The translations under genes and the position numbers were made by a program. The notes under the pieces are model-generated. The model worked only from the letters and a program-made list of their open reading frames with translations. It was not told the DNA's origin and made no database searches. From the NCBI RefSeq assembly GCF_003172935.1, contig NZ_QGKS01000175.1:1-42038 (forward strand): DNA of 42,038 nucleotides, written 5' to 3'. Shown in pieces: positions 1-7,705 of the stretch (its first letter is position 1; every line of letters starts with the position of its first letter). Source of the DNA: Micromonospora sicca (GTDB lineage Bacteria > Actinomycetota > Actinomycetes > Mycobacteriales > Micromonosporaceae).

Positions 1-201
1 GCTCTCCGTCGTCCCGGGCCTGACACCGCCACCATCCCGGAAGGCGAGGTCACCATGAGACGCGTCCGACCATGGGCCGGCGGCGCAGCCGCGGGCCCTG
101 CTGAGGGTCACGAGCTGATTGGGGCGGCGCCCGCCGTCGCAGGACCGCAACAAGGGCGAGAATGACCTGCGCCAGCTCCGGATGTCGGTGGTAGCGCGAG
201 A
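1..201. other. Window edge, no supported gene
   Basis: No reading frame here has recognisable domains or a convincing start. The open frames that cross it are mirror frames of the TrmO-like gene that ends at 202. It may hold the 3' untranslated part of that operon. Confidence 0.4.
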
Positions 202-663
202 TTACGGCAGGAAGTATTCGGCCATGAGCCGACCGACCCATTGCGGCTGCCGAACGTCGGTGGGCTGGAATTCGATCATGGTGGGTTTGATGTCGATGAC
301 CGGTGTGCCCGATATCGCGTCGAGTCCGAGCACCTCGAGTTCCCGGCTGTTCACGGAGGTGATCCGGCAGGTGGTCATGCCGAGGCGGTTGGGACGCCGC
401 GGTCCGCGATCCGCGAACATCCCTACTTCCGGCAGATCGGCCCGGCCGCGTGGTCGCCGCGGCCGGTAGTCCGGCCGTTCCGTCGTCCGGTCGAACACGA
501 AGAAGACGTCGACGTGGGAGAAGTCGGCCAGGCCGAGCAGGCATTCGTCACCGAACCGTTCGTCGACGACGATGGTGCTGGTCACCGCTCCCCAATGGTC
601 TGTCACTGCGCTGTCCGTGCGGTCGTTGCGCACAGTGCCGATGGGGTTCATGACGAAATGCAT
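202..663 (-). CDS. trmO: TrmO-like tRNA methyltransferase (TsaA domain)
   Basis: The 153-residue protein has the TsaA/TrmO fold signature over nearly its full length: an N-terminal IGTVRND segment, a central FSHVDVFFVFD strand, the RRPNRLGM motif around residue 90 and LEVLGLDAISGTPVIDIKP towards the end. TrmO enzymes use S-adenosylmethionine to N6-methylate the threonylcarbamoyl-adenosine at position 37 of certain tRNAs. It is shorter than E. coli TrmO (about 235 residues) because it lacks the C-terminal extension, as many actinobacterial single-domain homologues do. It is the last gene of the minus-strand operon that begins near 3379, 74 bases after the preceding membrane-protein gene. Some short TsaA proteins may methylate other substrates, so family membership is firm and exact substrate is inferred. 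Confidence 0.85.
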   Translation of the reverse strand: MHFVMNPIGTVRNDRTDSAVTDHWGAVTSTIVVDERFGDECLLGLADFSHVDVFFVFDRTTERPDYRPRRPRGRADLPEVGMFADRGPRRPNRLGMTTCRITSVNSRELEVLGLDAISGTPVIDIKPTMIEFQPTDVRQPQWVGRLMAEYFLP

Positions 664-737
664 AGTTCACCTTCCGGGCGTGAACCACCGGCGGCTTGCG
701 GCCGGCGGCTGGGCAGATGGTCCTGTCCGAGCTGCGG

Positions 738-1211
738 TCAGGTACGGATGGAACGGTCGGTCCGGTGGACCTCGACGCTCGAGGTTGCCGACGCCAGCCG
801 CCGACCGTCTCGAATGTTGAATGACATCAGCGCGAGGTTGATCGCGCCGGCGGCCAACTCGACCGCCTGCACCGTGTAGAGGAGCGTGCCGAACTCACCA
901 CGTGATGCGAGTCCGTCGAGGTAGAGCGCGGCGGGGACCAGGACCAACAGCCCGATACCCGCGATGAACAGCATGCGGCGCTTCTTGGCGACGATCCCGG
1001 GGTTGGTCGCGCTGCCGGCCGTCGCGGATCCGGTCAGCCCGGCGATCCCCAGTGCGGGGACGAGGACGAAGAGTCCCCAGACGACGGCCTGCCTGGTGTC
1101 AGCGATCTGGTGGTGCGACCCGAGCAGCACCGCGAGGACGGTCGAGAGCCAGAACGCCAGGATCGTCACGAAGCCCGTCGCTGCCGCGATCACGTGCAGG
1201 CGCTTGATCAT
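738..1211 (-). CDS. Small four-helix membrane protein, unknown function
   Basis: The 157-residue product has four hydrophobic segments at about residues 7-30, 42-62, 84-104 and 110-131, with a short basic KKRR loop between the second and third. The C-terminal 25 residues are polar. No enzymatic motif is visible and I do not recognise the family. It begins 35 bases downstream of the ABC permease stop and precedes the trmO-like gene, so it is probably co-transcribed with the exporter. The start is supported by a purine-rich GGAGT just upstream of the ATG. It could be an accessory membrane component of the exporter, but nothing in the sequence proves this. Confidence 0.7.
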   Translation of the reverse strand: MIKRLHVIAAATGFVTILAFWLSTVLAVLLGSHHQIADTRQAVVWGLFVLVPALGIAGLTGSATAGSATNPGIVAKKRRMLFIAGIGLLVLVPAALYLDGLASRGEFGTLLYTVQAVELAAGAINLALMSFNIRDGRRLASATSSVEVHRTDRSIRT

Positions 1212-1246
1212 GGGGTACTCCTAACTGATGGCCTGCGGCGGCTGGG

Positions 1247-2092
1247 TCAGGTTCGGGTGCGGTACAGATGCATGGTCAGCGGCCCGAAGACCGCCACGAG
1301 CAGGCCGGAGGCGATGAGGACCCCGCCGATCTGACCAGCCTGGGCCGTGCCGTGCATGAGGCCGCGTACCGCGTCCACGAGCAGGCTGACCGGATTGACC
1401 TCGACGAACGTCCGCAGCCAACCGGGCATGGTCTGCGGGTCGACGAAGACGTTGCTGGCGAAGGTGAGAGGGAACTGGACGAGGAAGCTCACTGCGCTGA
1501 TGGCGCTCGGTGTGCGCAGGACGAGCCCGAGCGACGCCCAGACCCAGGACAGGCCGAAGGCGAACGCGAGGACGAGGGCGATCGCCAGCAGCACGCCGAT
1601 GACGCCGCCGTCGGGCCGGAAGCCCATGGCCAGTCCCAGGGCGACGACCAGTCCTGCGGCGAGCAGGTTGCGGGCGGCGTCGCTGATCAGGCCGCCCACG
1701 ATGAGGGCCGGGCGCCAGATCGGCATCGAGCGGAAGCGGTCGATGACGCCACTGGTGATGTCGGTCTTCAGGTTGACGCCCGCGTACACGGTGATGAGCA
1801 GCACGGCGAAGACCATGGTGCCGGGGAGGAGGAACTGGAGGTACTCGCGGGTCGAGCCGGCCATGGCTCCGCCGAACAGGTACGTGAACATGACCGTGAA
1901 CAGGATCGGGATCATGATCGCGTCCGCGAGCTGTTCCGGGACGTGCTTGATCTTCAGCAAGGCCCGGCGGGCGAACGTCAGTGACGCGGACAGGGCACTC
2001 GTCCGAGGCGGCCGTGGACGGGTCGACAGGGCGTCGCGGAGGGCCCGATCGGGCGAGCCCGGCGCGTGATGTGTGGTCGATGCTGTGGTCAT
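1247..2092 (-). CDS. Drr-type ABC-2 exporter permease
   Basis: This 281-residue protein is an ABC-2 family permease of the daunorubicin-resistance DrrB type. After a polar N-terminus (residues 1-45) it shows six hydrophobic segments, the ABC-2 signature region [17 protein letters not shown] and a [11 protein letters not shown] loop typical of this family. It would form the membrane channel of an exporter for a drug, lipid or other amphipathic compound. The start ATG at 2092 overlaps the ATPase stop in an ATGA, which indicates translational coupling. A longer frame continues upstream to 2539, but that part lies inside the ATPase gene in another frame and is not coding. The export substrate cannot be read from sequence. 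Confidence 0.9.
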   Translation of the reverse strand: MTTASTTHHAPGSPDRALRDALSTRPRPPRTSALSASLTFARRALLKIKHVPEQLADAIMIPILFTVMFTYLFGGAMAGSTREYLQFLLPGTMVFAVLLITVYAGVNLKTDITSGVIDRFRSMPIWRPALIVGGLISDAARNLLAAGLVVALGLAMGFRPDGGVIGVLLAIALVLAFAFGLSWVWASLGLVLRTPSAISAVSFLVQFPLTFASNVFVDPQTMPGWLRTFVEVNPVSLLVDAVRGLMHGTAQAGQIGGVLIASGLLVAVFGPLTMHLYRTRT

Positions 2093-3099
2093 GGTGCCTG
2101 CTCCTGGTGGGCGTCGGTGCCGGCCTGCGCCGGTTGCCCGGTGAGGGCGAGGAAGACCTCGTCGAGGCTGGGCTGGCCGAGTGCGAACGTGGTGACGTCG
2201 ATTCCGGCGCGGGCCAGGCCGGCCAAGGCGAGCGAGGCGCGCCCGGGACCGTCGACACGGGCGGACAGCGCGTCGTCGTCGGGTCCGGTCTGGACCGTGG
2301 TGCCGAGGACGTCGGTCAGCAGCCGTTCGGCCTCGGGCCGGTGGGCCGGGTCGAATACGCGGACCTGGACGGTTCCCGCCCCCACCGAGGCCTTGAGCTG
2401 GGCGGGTGTGCCCTCCGCGATGATCCGGCCGTGGTCGATGACGGCGAGCCGGTCGGCGAGCTGGTCGGCCTCGTCGAGGTACTGCGTAGTGAGCAGCACC
2501 GTGGTGCCCTCGTCGGTAAGGGCCCGCACGATGTCCCACACCTGGTTACGGCTGCGCGGATCCAGGCCCGTGGTCGGTTCGTCGAGGAACAGCAGATCCG
2601 GGGTGACGATGATGCTCGCGGCGATGTCGAGCCGCCGGCGCATGCCTCCCGAGTACGTCTTGACGGTTCGGCCGCCCGCCTCGGTGAGGCCGAAGCCGTC
2701 CAGCAGTTCGTCGGCTCGGGCCCCGGCCTGGGTCCTGCCGAGGCCGAGCAGCCGGGCGAGGATCATGAGGTTCTCGGATCCCGTCAGCTCCTCGTCGATC
2801 GAGGCGAACTGACCGGTCAGGCTTATCCGTTCGCGTACGCGGTCGGCCTCGCGGACGACGTCGTGGCCGAACACCCGCGCGGTTCCGCCGTCAGGTTGCA
2901 GCAGGGTGGCCAGTACGCGGATGGTCGTGGTCTTGCCTGCCCCGTTCGGGCCGAGGAAGCCGAACACGCCGCCGGTGGGTACGACGAGGTCGACCCCGTC
3001 GACGGCGCGGGCGGTGCGGAAGGCCTTGACCAGACCGGTGGCTTCGATCGCAGGTTCGGTCCGTACGCCGTCGGTCGGCGTGGACAGGTCACCGCTCAT
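2089..3099 (-). CDS. Drr-type ABC exporter ATPase
   Basis: The 336-residue protein is the ATPase partner of the permease that follows. Walker A (GPNGAGKTT), Q-loop (LTGQFAS), signature ([10 protein letters not shown]), Walker B (LLFLDEP) and switch region are intact in the first 220 residues. The C-terminal 100 residues match the DrrA-type extension, ending in a [10 protein letters not shown] segment. I chose the ATG at 3099 because the protein then starts with a short linker before the usual first strand; the frame is open further upstream but would run through the ABM gene. Its start overlaps that gene by 11 bases and its stop overlaps the permease start by 4, so the three genes are probably translated as a unit. 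It would power export at the inner face of the membrane. Confidence 0.95.
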   Translation of the reverse strand: MSGDLSTPTDGVRTEPAIEATGLVKAFRTARAVDGVDLVVPTGGVFGFLGPNGAGKTTTIRVLATLLQPDGGTARVFGHDVVREADRVRERISLTGQFASIDEELTGSENLMILARLLGLGRTQAGARADELLDGFGLTEAGGRTVKTYSGGMRRRLDIAASIIVTPDLLFLDEPTTGLDPRSRNQVWDIVRALTDEGTTVLLTTQYLDEADQLADRLAVIDHGRIIAEGTPAQLKASVGAGTVQVRVFDPAHRPEAERLLTDVLGTTVQTGPDDDALSARVDGPGRASLALAGLARAGIDVTTFALGQPSLDEVFLALTGQPAQAGTDAHQEQAP

Positions 3100-3379
3100 C
3101 GACGATCTCCATCTGCTCCACGGTGACGTCCCTGGCCAGGGCGAACGCCGCGGTCGACTCGGGCCGGGTCGGCGCGATCTCGCGGGCCGTCTGGAGCCCC
3201 TCGGCGGACTCCCACCGCCAGATCCCGATCCAGGTCTCGTCATCGAGCTTCCCGAGCCGCGCCTCGGCGAGTCCGGGCACCGCCGACCTGACGGCGGAGA
3301 CCAGTGCGGCGTGCCTGACCCGCAACTCCTCCGCATCGGCGGGATCGATCGTGAACCGGGTCATCGTTACAACAGGCAT
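3089..3379 (-). CDS. Antibiotic biosynthesis monooxygenase (ABM) domain protein
   Basis: The 96-residue product resembles the ferredoxin-like ABM/Dabb barrel: an N-terminal [10 protein letters not shown] strand, a helix with [14 protein letters not shown], a central [10 protein letters not shown] strand and a C-terminal VEQMEIVDE strand. Such proteins act as small cofactor-free oxygenases or ligand-binding dimers. It is the first gene of the exporter operon and overlaps the ATPase start, so it may modify or sense the exported compound. The start at 3379 is preceded by AAAGG at a suitable distance, whereas the internal Met at residue 6 has no ribosome binding site. The family match is moderate and the role is inferred from position. 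Confidence 0.7.
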   Translation of the reverse strand: MPVVTMTRFTIDPADAEELRVRHAALVSAVRSAVPGLAEARLGKLDDETWIGIWRWESAEGLQTAREIAPTRPESTAAFALARDVTVEQMEIVDER

Positions 3380-3394
3380 CTCTGGAGCCTTTCG

Positions 3395-3439
3395 CTAGAG
3401 GCGTTCACTAGTGACGACTTCTAGAGGTACGCTATTGCG
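3395..3439. promoter_or_regulatory. Divergent promoter with TetR-type operator
   Basis: The 60-base gap between the exporter operon and the TetR gene contains a perfect 10-base palindrome (TCACTAGTGA, 3405-3414) and two copies of CTAGAGG at 3395-3401 and 3421-3427. For the TetR gene, TTCACT (3405-3410), a 17-base spacer and TACGCT (3428-3433) form a plausible promoter. Its transcript would begin at or next to the GTG start at 3440, so the mRNA may be leaderless. The palindrome covers the -35 box, which fits autorepression and control of the exporter genes. The binding assignment is inference. Confidence 0.55.
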
Positions 3440-4072
3440 GTGACCGATGTCAAGCGAGTGAACAAGCGGACCCAGAAGGCCGCGGAGACCCGGAGATGCA
3501 TCCTGGAGGCCGCCCGTGGTCTGTTCGTCGACCATGGGTACGGCGCGACCAACATGCAGGATGTCGCCGCGCGCGCGGGTGTGGCCGTGCAGACGATCTA
3601 CTTCGTCTTCGGCAACAAGCGGTCGCTACTGAAGGAGCTCGTCGACGTGACCATCGCCGGGGACGACGAGCCGGTCGCGACGATGAACCGACCGTGGTTT
3701 CGTGACGCCCTGGCAGCGGCGACCGCCGACGCCCAGCTAAGGGCACACGTCCGGGGCACCCGCGAGATCTTGGAACGGGTCGCGGTGATCACGAAGATGG
3801 TCGCCACGGCTGCCGCGACCGACGCTGACGTCGCGCAGCTCTGGCCACATGGCGAGAACCCCAGGTTCGAGGTGCACACAGCCGCCGCGAAGGCCCTGGT
3901 CGCCAAGCCGGGAGCGCGCCCGGGAGTCTCCACCGAAACCGCCGCCGATCTCCTGTACGCCCTACTGAGCACCGAGCTCTACCTGCTGTTCGTGCGTGAC
4001 CGCGGCTGGTCACCCGAGCAATGGGAACAGTGGACCTACAACACCCTGCGTCCCCAGCTCTGCTCCACCTAG
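3440..4072 (+). CDS. TetR-family transcriptional regulator
   Basis: The 210-residue protein has a TetR helix-turn-helix at about residues 14-60 (TRRCILEAARGLFVDHGYGATNMQDVAARAGVAVQTIYFVFGNK), followed by an all-helical ligand domain of normal family length. It is transcribed away from the ABM/ABC exporter operon with only 60 bases between them, the usual arrangement for a regulator that represses an efflux operon until ligand binds. The GTG start has no ribosome binding site, but a -10-like TACGCT lies 7 bases upstream, consistent with leaderless translation. The regulated genes and ligand are inferred from position. Confidence 0.92.
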   Translation: MTDVKRVNKRTQKAAETRRCILEAARGLFVDHGYGATNMQDVAARAGVAVQTIYFVFGNKRSLLKELVDVTIAGDDEPVATMNRPWFRDALAAATADAQLRAHVRGTREILERVAVITKMVATAAATDADVAQLWPHGENPRFEVHTAAAKALVAKPGARPGVSTETAADLLYALLSTELYLLFVRDRGWSPEQWEQWTYNTLRPQLCST

Positions 4073-4244
4073 ACGGTCATCGCGAGGCACCTGCGGCGCG
4101 ACCTCCCGCTGACGGAACTCTGCCGGGCGTGCTGCAGGCATTCGGACCACCACATGCCGGCGTGCTGGTGGTCGCGAAGCCAGTGGACGCGGGACGCCGC
4201 TCAGGGTGGGCCGGTGCGGTTGGCGGACAGGACCCGCTCGAGTT

Positions 4245-4376
4245 TCTCGGGCTGTGGAATCTGACGGCATGCCAGCCTGATGCGCGCGCGGCCGCGACGT
4301 TCACGGGACTGTCGTCGATGAAGAGGGTGTCGCCGCCCTTGGCGCCGAGGTGCGCGGCGACTGCGCTGAAGGCGGC
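4245..4376 (-). pseudogene. HAD-family hydrolase fragment
   Basis: A minus-strand frame encodes DTLFIDDSPVNVAAARASGWHAVRF, the conserved C-terminal motif of haloacid dehalogenase hydrolases in which the DD pair binds magnesium. Upstream and downstream of this stretch the frame no longer resembles the family, and the nucleophile motif DxDGT is absent. It is therefore a remnant of about 44 residues, not a working enzyme. The whole of 4073-4680 has scattered short coding-like pieces in several frames, typical of a decayed locus. Confidence 0.65.
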
Positions 4377-4688
4377 GAGGTCAGAGGCGCCGTCCAGTCG
4401 CAACCTGACAGCCTTACGGATCACTTCATCAGGACCGAGGCGGCAATCTCGGCCGTGGTGTGGGGCGTGTCGCGACCCGGCACCACCGGTGCCAGCACCG
4501 ATACCCTCGACGGCCAGGTAGTCAACCTGGACGGCTCTGCCTGACGAGTTGAGGGGTTCGGACACACGCACGTCGAGGTCGCCCCGCACCGGCGGCCTTC
4601 GCGACTTTGGAAGCCAGGGCGGGGAGAGACCTCACCAGGAGGAAGCCCCGAGGATCGCTCGCCGACCGACTCCGGCGGCGCCGGCTCC

Positions 4689-4799
4689 GTGCTGATCCGG
4701 CCGCTCGACGCGCGTGTCCCGCCGGACCCGGACTGCGACCAAGAGGTCTGGGACGAACAGGTCCGTCAGCACAAGCATCATCGATATTTGCAGCTATGA
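4689..4799 (+). pseudogene. Possible 3' end of a lost gene, or 36-residue ORF
   Basis: A frame starting at a GTG (4689) encodes a 36-residue acidic-then-basic peptide ending DEQVRQHKHHRYLQL. Its TGA stop lies at the base of a clear hairpin terminator, and stop-plus-terminator is the usual end of a real gene. The frame stays open upstream to 4545 without a good start or ribosome binding site. I do not recognise the family; it could be a truncated gene tail or a small protein. Confidence 0.3.
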
Positions 4800-4832
4800 A
4801 GCCCGTCGCCGGAGCCGCCAGTAACGGGCTTC
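4798..4832. terminator. Bidirectional hairpin terminator
   Basis: GAAGCCCGT (4798-4806) pairs perfectly with ACGGGCTTC (4824-4832) around a 17-base loop and is followed by a pyrimidine-rich stretch. It lies between a plus-strand coding remnant and the convergent minus-strand gene that ends at 4863, so it could stop transcription from both sides. Confidence 0.7.
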
Positions 4833-4862
4833 TCCTCTGTTGCCCCTTGACTCTGACCGGTT

Positions 4863-5330
4863 TCAGTCGATGCGCAGGCTCACCAGCGCGCCGGTCAGCT
4901 CCTGTTCGGCGTACTGGCGGGGGTCCCGGTCGGCGACCATGACCAGGTAGGCGTCCTGCCCGGTCGGCACCCCGCGGACGGAGAACCACAATCGGCAGGT
5001 GCCGTCGGTGAGCGCGCGCGGGTCGGTCAGCCTCCCGGCGGCCAACCCGCCTGTGGTCGTGATGAGCACCGGGGCACCGTCGACGACGTCGGCGTGGGCG
5101 CCCGTGCCGGCGCAGCCGCCGTGGTCGTCCCTGGTGAAGGACGCGCCGTCGCCGAGCACCACCGCGCCGGAGACCACGAAGGTGCCCGTGGTGGGCCGGC
5201 TCGCAGCGGCGCCGGTGCGCGGTCCGCTGTTGTTGAGGAACATGGTGAGGGCGAGTGCGAGCCCCGCGGCGGCGCCGGCCCACGTCCAGAGCGGGCGCCG
5301 TGAGGTCGGCTCCGGGTGCAACGGCTGCAT
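4863..5330 (-). CDS. Membrane-anchored hypothetical protein
   Basis: With the start at 5330 the product has 155 residues: a basic N-terminus ending RRPLWTWAG, one hydrophobic segment at about residues 14-32, and an extracytoplasmic part of about 120 residues. That part contains two cysteines that could pair (in GGCAGTGAHAD and DGTCRLWFSV). I do not recognise a domain family. The ATG at 5330 is preceded by AGGGGAG; the frame is open further upstream to 5459 but lacks a ribosome binding site there. It stands alone and converges on the terminator at 4798-4832. Confidence 0.6.
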   Translation of the reverse strand: MQPLHPEPTSRRPLWTWAGAAAGLALALTMFLNNSGPRTGAAASRPTTGTFVVSGAVVLGDGASFTRDDHGGCAGTGAHADVVDGAPVLITTTGGLAAGRLTDPRALTDGTCRLWFSVRGVPTGQDAYLVMVADRDPRQYAEQELTGALVSLRID

Positions 5331-5460
5331 GGGCTCCCCTGCGCGGTCAGGCCCGCCGGTGTCGGGCGGGACGGTCGGGGGGAAGTGTCGTCGAAGATCG
5401 TTTATCTTCGCAACCCCGTTCGCGGGGTGCCGCCGCGGACGGGGACCTGGAAGAACCACC

Positions 5461-5620
5461 TCATCCCGGTCGACCTCCTGATTTCAACAGCGGCCGCGCG
5501 GTCCCTAGGGTTGCGAGGTGAGTCAGGGCGGCGAGCATGACGTGGAGCAACCCTTGGCCGGGGGTCGTTTGACGGTTGGTGTGGTGCGGGGTGGAGACAC
5601 GGTGCGCGCCCGGCCCCGCC
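5461..5620 (-). pseudogene. Possible transposase-like C-terminal remnant
   Basis: Just outside the IS6 inverted repeat, a minus-strand frame encodes NRQTTPGQGLLHVMLAALTHLATLGTA and stops at 5461. The composition and the TPGQGLLHVMLAAL helix look like a real protein end, perhaps of an integrase or transposase, but I cannot place it in a family. No start or upstream domain remains because the IS6 end intervenes. Confidence 0.3.
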
Positions 5621-5623
5621 TGC

Positions 5624-6110
5624 GGGGACTGTTGCATTACCGGTTCGGTAGACACGGTGAATCGCGCTGGGAGCGCTGGTTAGATCGCCTGGGCCAGCTC
5701 GGTGAAAGCCTCGGCCACCCGAGTGGCGGGTGGGGAATCGATGGCGAGTTCGTAGTGTCCGCGGCGGAGGTTCTGGACGAAGGCATGCCCTGCGATGATT
5801 GTTTGAGCTGTTCGGTCGTTGCGTAGCCCTCGCATCGGTTTGAGTCGGTGCTTGAGCTGGCCGTGGTCGGATTCGATCGGATTGTTCGCATACTGCTCGA
5901 CGTGGTGCCACGCCTGTGGGATCAGCTCGTCGAGCACGCCGGGATGGATCGCAGCCGCGTCGGTGATCACCTCGGACGGCGTCACCTTCACCGTCGCCAG
6001 TACTCGCCGGAAGAACCGCCGGGCTGCGGCGGCGTCACGGCGGGCGGAGACGAGCACGTCGATGACCTGGCCGTGCTGGTCGATGGCCCGGTACACGTAA
6101 CCTGGCCCCC
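5624..6110 (-). mobile_element. IS6-family insertion sequence, 5'-truncated
   Basis: The element begins with GGGGACTGTTGCA at 5624-5636, which resembles the terminal inverted repeat of IS6-family elements. It contains the 3' two thirds of an IS6-type transposase (stop at 5680). The opposite end is missing: similarity stops near 6105-6120, where an IS5-type fragment in the opposite orientation begins. With one end and the first catalytic aspartate lost, it cannot move by itself. Confidence 0.75.
5680..6110 (-). pseudogene. IS6-family transposase, N-terminus missing
   Basis: From YVYRAIDQHGQVIDVLVS to the end, the frame reads as an IS6/IS240 DDE transposase. The second catalytic Asp (EVITDAA) and the Glu (NPIESDHGQLK) are present, as is the LKPMRGLRNDRTAQTIIAGHAFVQNLRRG region. 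The helix-turn-helix and the first Asp (normally DETY) are absent; the frame continues to 6198, but those residues are antisense to an IS5 fragment. It is a broken transposase. Confidence 0.8.
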
Positions 6111-6127
6111 GGGTACGCCGGCGGCCG

Positions 6128-6358
6128 GTCGACCAGATCGCCATCGTCGACGGCACCCTCATCCCTACCCGGGACCACCGTCTCGCCGCACCGAGCAAGA
6201 ACTACCGCTACTCGACGAACCTGCAGGTCGCCATCGACGCCAGCACCCGCCTCGTCATCGCCATCAGCGAGCCGCAGCCGGGCAACCGCAACGACACCAT
6301 CGTCTACCGCACCAGACGGCGTGGTGCATGGGAAGGGCGACACTCCTGCCACCAGTGA
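6128..6358 (+). pseudogene. IS5-family (DDE_Tnp_4-like) transposase fragment
   Basis: The plus strand encodes AIVDGTLIPTRDHRLAAP, then KNYRYSTNLQVAIDAS and SEPQPGNRNDTIVYR, the core of actinobacterial IS5-type transposases, with the first catalytic Asp at the codon starting 6149. The frame has no start, loses similarity near 6313 and stops at 6356-6358. Its left side abuts the truncated IS6 transposase head to head. Only about 60 residues of roughly 270 remain. Confidence 0.75.
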
Positions 6359-6390
6359 GCCGCGAGGTGCCGGGTCAGCTCCGATGGCAG

Positions 6391-6861
6391 CTACGGACGG
6401 GTGTCAACCGGGAGGGCTGCCGGTGGCGGGACGACGTCGCGCGGTGGTCGCGACGCGGGGCGGGTCCGGGCGCGCAGCAGGTGGTGCAGCACCACCAGGG
6501 GAGCCACGCCGGCCGGGTACCAGGCCAGGTCGACCGGGTCGAACTGCACACCCAGCGCCAGCCTCGCCGCCAGGCTCCGCGCCGACAGCTCGGCCGGCAC
6601 CCCGGTCAGCTGCGCGCACTCCACCACCCAGCAGAAGACGGTGGCGACCGTCCCGGCCGGCACCGGCGCCATCCGCGGCCACAGGAACAGCACCCCGGCC
6701 CAGACCATCGACGCGTACAGCCCAGTGCCGGAGTACTGCCGCAGTGCCCCGTCGTCGACGACGCGGATCAGCAGTGCGAGGCCCAGGAACAGCAGCGCGG
6801 CCACTGGCATGAGCAGCCGCACCGTACGGGCCGTGATCGACATTCTGGCGACGGTAGCCAC
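6391..6861 (-). CDS. DUF2809 membrane protein
   Basis: The 156-residue protein has four hydrophobic stretches at about residues 12-33, 46-62, 68-85 and 112-130. It carries the hallmark of DUF2809 proteins, VECAQLTGVPAELSARS followed by LGVQFDPVDLAWYPAGV. The biochemical function of this family is unknown; it is a small integral membrane protein common in actinomycetes. The C-terminal 30 residues are proline-rich and probably cytoplasmic. It lies downstream of the unrecognised gene 6904-7365, with a 43-base gap, so the two may be co-transcribed. Confidence 0.8.
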   Translation of the reverse strand: MATVARMSITARTVRLLMPVAALLFLGLALLIRVVDDGALRQYSGTGLYASMVWAGVLFLWPRMAPVPAGTVATVFCWVVECAQLTGVPAELSARSLAARLALGVQFDPVDLAWYPAGVAPLVVLHHLLRARTRPASRPPRDVVPPPAALPVDTRP

Positions 6862-6903
6862 CCCACCAACGGTACGGGCCGAGCGTCGACTCCGGTCCGG
6901 CGG

Positions 6904-7365
6904 TTACAGCGGCACGAGCCCGGCGGCCAGGTCCGCGGCGGACACCAGCGTCCACGGTGCCCCGGACCGCCCTGCGAGCAGCAGGGCGGTCGAGCCGTCG
7001 GCCACCTCGCCGTCGAGGAGCACCCCCAGCCGGTCCTGGTCCACCGTCGCGACGAACATCTTCGCCGCCCGGGGCAGCGGCGACACGCCCTCCCCGGCGT
7101 CGCGGGTCGCCGCCGCCCGGACCGCGGCCACGGCCTCCGCGCCGCGGCCGACCGGCACCTGCGTGGTGGTGTCGTCGGCGTGCGCGACGACGATCCGGTC
7201 GACCCGCGCCGAGGCGTGCCAGGCGGCGAGGTCCAGCACGGTCGGGCGGGTGCCGGCGCCGAAGTGTTCCCACACGTCGGCGGCGAGTCGGCCGAGCCGC
7301 GCGCCGTACCCGCCGACGTTGTGGCCGTACCCGGCGATCGGCAAACTCGCGTCGATCCACATCAC
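6904..7365 (-). CDS. Hypothetical protein, unrecognised, possibly N-terminally truncated
   Basis: The 153-residue product is soluble-looking, with a glycine-rich N-terminus (IAGYGHNVGGYGARLG), a conserved-looking central HASARVDRIVVAHADDTTTQVPVG segment and an Ala-rich C-terminus. I do not recognise its family. The GTG at 7365 or ATG at 7362 follows GGCGAGG. The frame stays open for about 20 further codons with sensible residues (CGGIKWSRAGEV) before a stop near 7425, so the original protein may have been longer and cut by the rearrangement at 7400-7640. It is followed by the DUF2809 gene. Confidence 0.5.
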   Translation of the reverse strand: MMWIDASLPIAGYGHNVGGYGARLGRLAADVWEHFGAGTRPTVLDLAAWHASARVDRIVVAHADDTTTQVPVGRGAEAVAAVRAAATRDAGEGVSPLPRAAKMFVATVDQDRLGVLLDGEVADGSTALLLAGRSGAPWTLVSAADLAAGLVPL

Positions 7366-7446
7366 CTCGCCGGCGCGGCTCCACTTGATGCCGCCGCAAT
7401 CGGCTGGCTGACGGTGGGCGTGGTCAATGACGACTCGGTCCTACGT

Positions 7447-7638
7447 TCAGGTGAACCGATCATCCGGTGGTGAATAGATGATCAAGGGCCGGTCTGGGGT
7501 GTTCTCCGGCGTGAGACGAACCCGCTTTCCTAGCTGACGGCTGATGTTGCGCAGGAAGCAGCACAGGATGTCCAGCTGGTGCTGCCCCTGCAGCTGCGTG
7601 CGGTCGAAGTCGAACCCGCAACTGCCGCCGACCAGGCG
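7447..7638 (-). pseudogene. C-terminal fragment of an unrecognised protein
   Basis: A 63-codon minus-strand frame reads CGFDFDRTQLQGQHQLD, then LRNISRQLGKRVRLTPENTP and ends LIIYSPPDDRFT with a TGA at 7447-7449. The residue pattern is that of a real protein end, but there is no start codon: a TAA lies directly upstream, and the apparent continuation is in another frame. I treat it as the frameshifted tail of a lost gene; family unknown. Confidence 0.4.
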
Positions 7639-7705
7639 TTACGGTGCGTCACCAGCGGCCAGTAAGTGAACACCTGCTCCGGCCGACGATTGTGCGCCGG
7701 AGGCG

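Noticed and set aside
5848..7473. A 541-codon plus-strand frame across the IS6/DUF2809 zone
   Set aside because: It passes through several unrelated remnants and opposite the DUF2809 gene, with His/Arg/Gln-rich composition and no family match.
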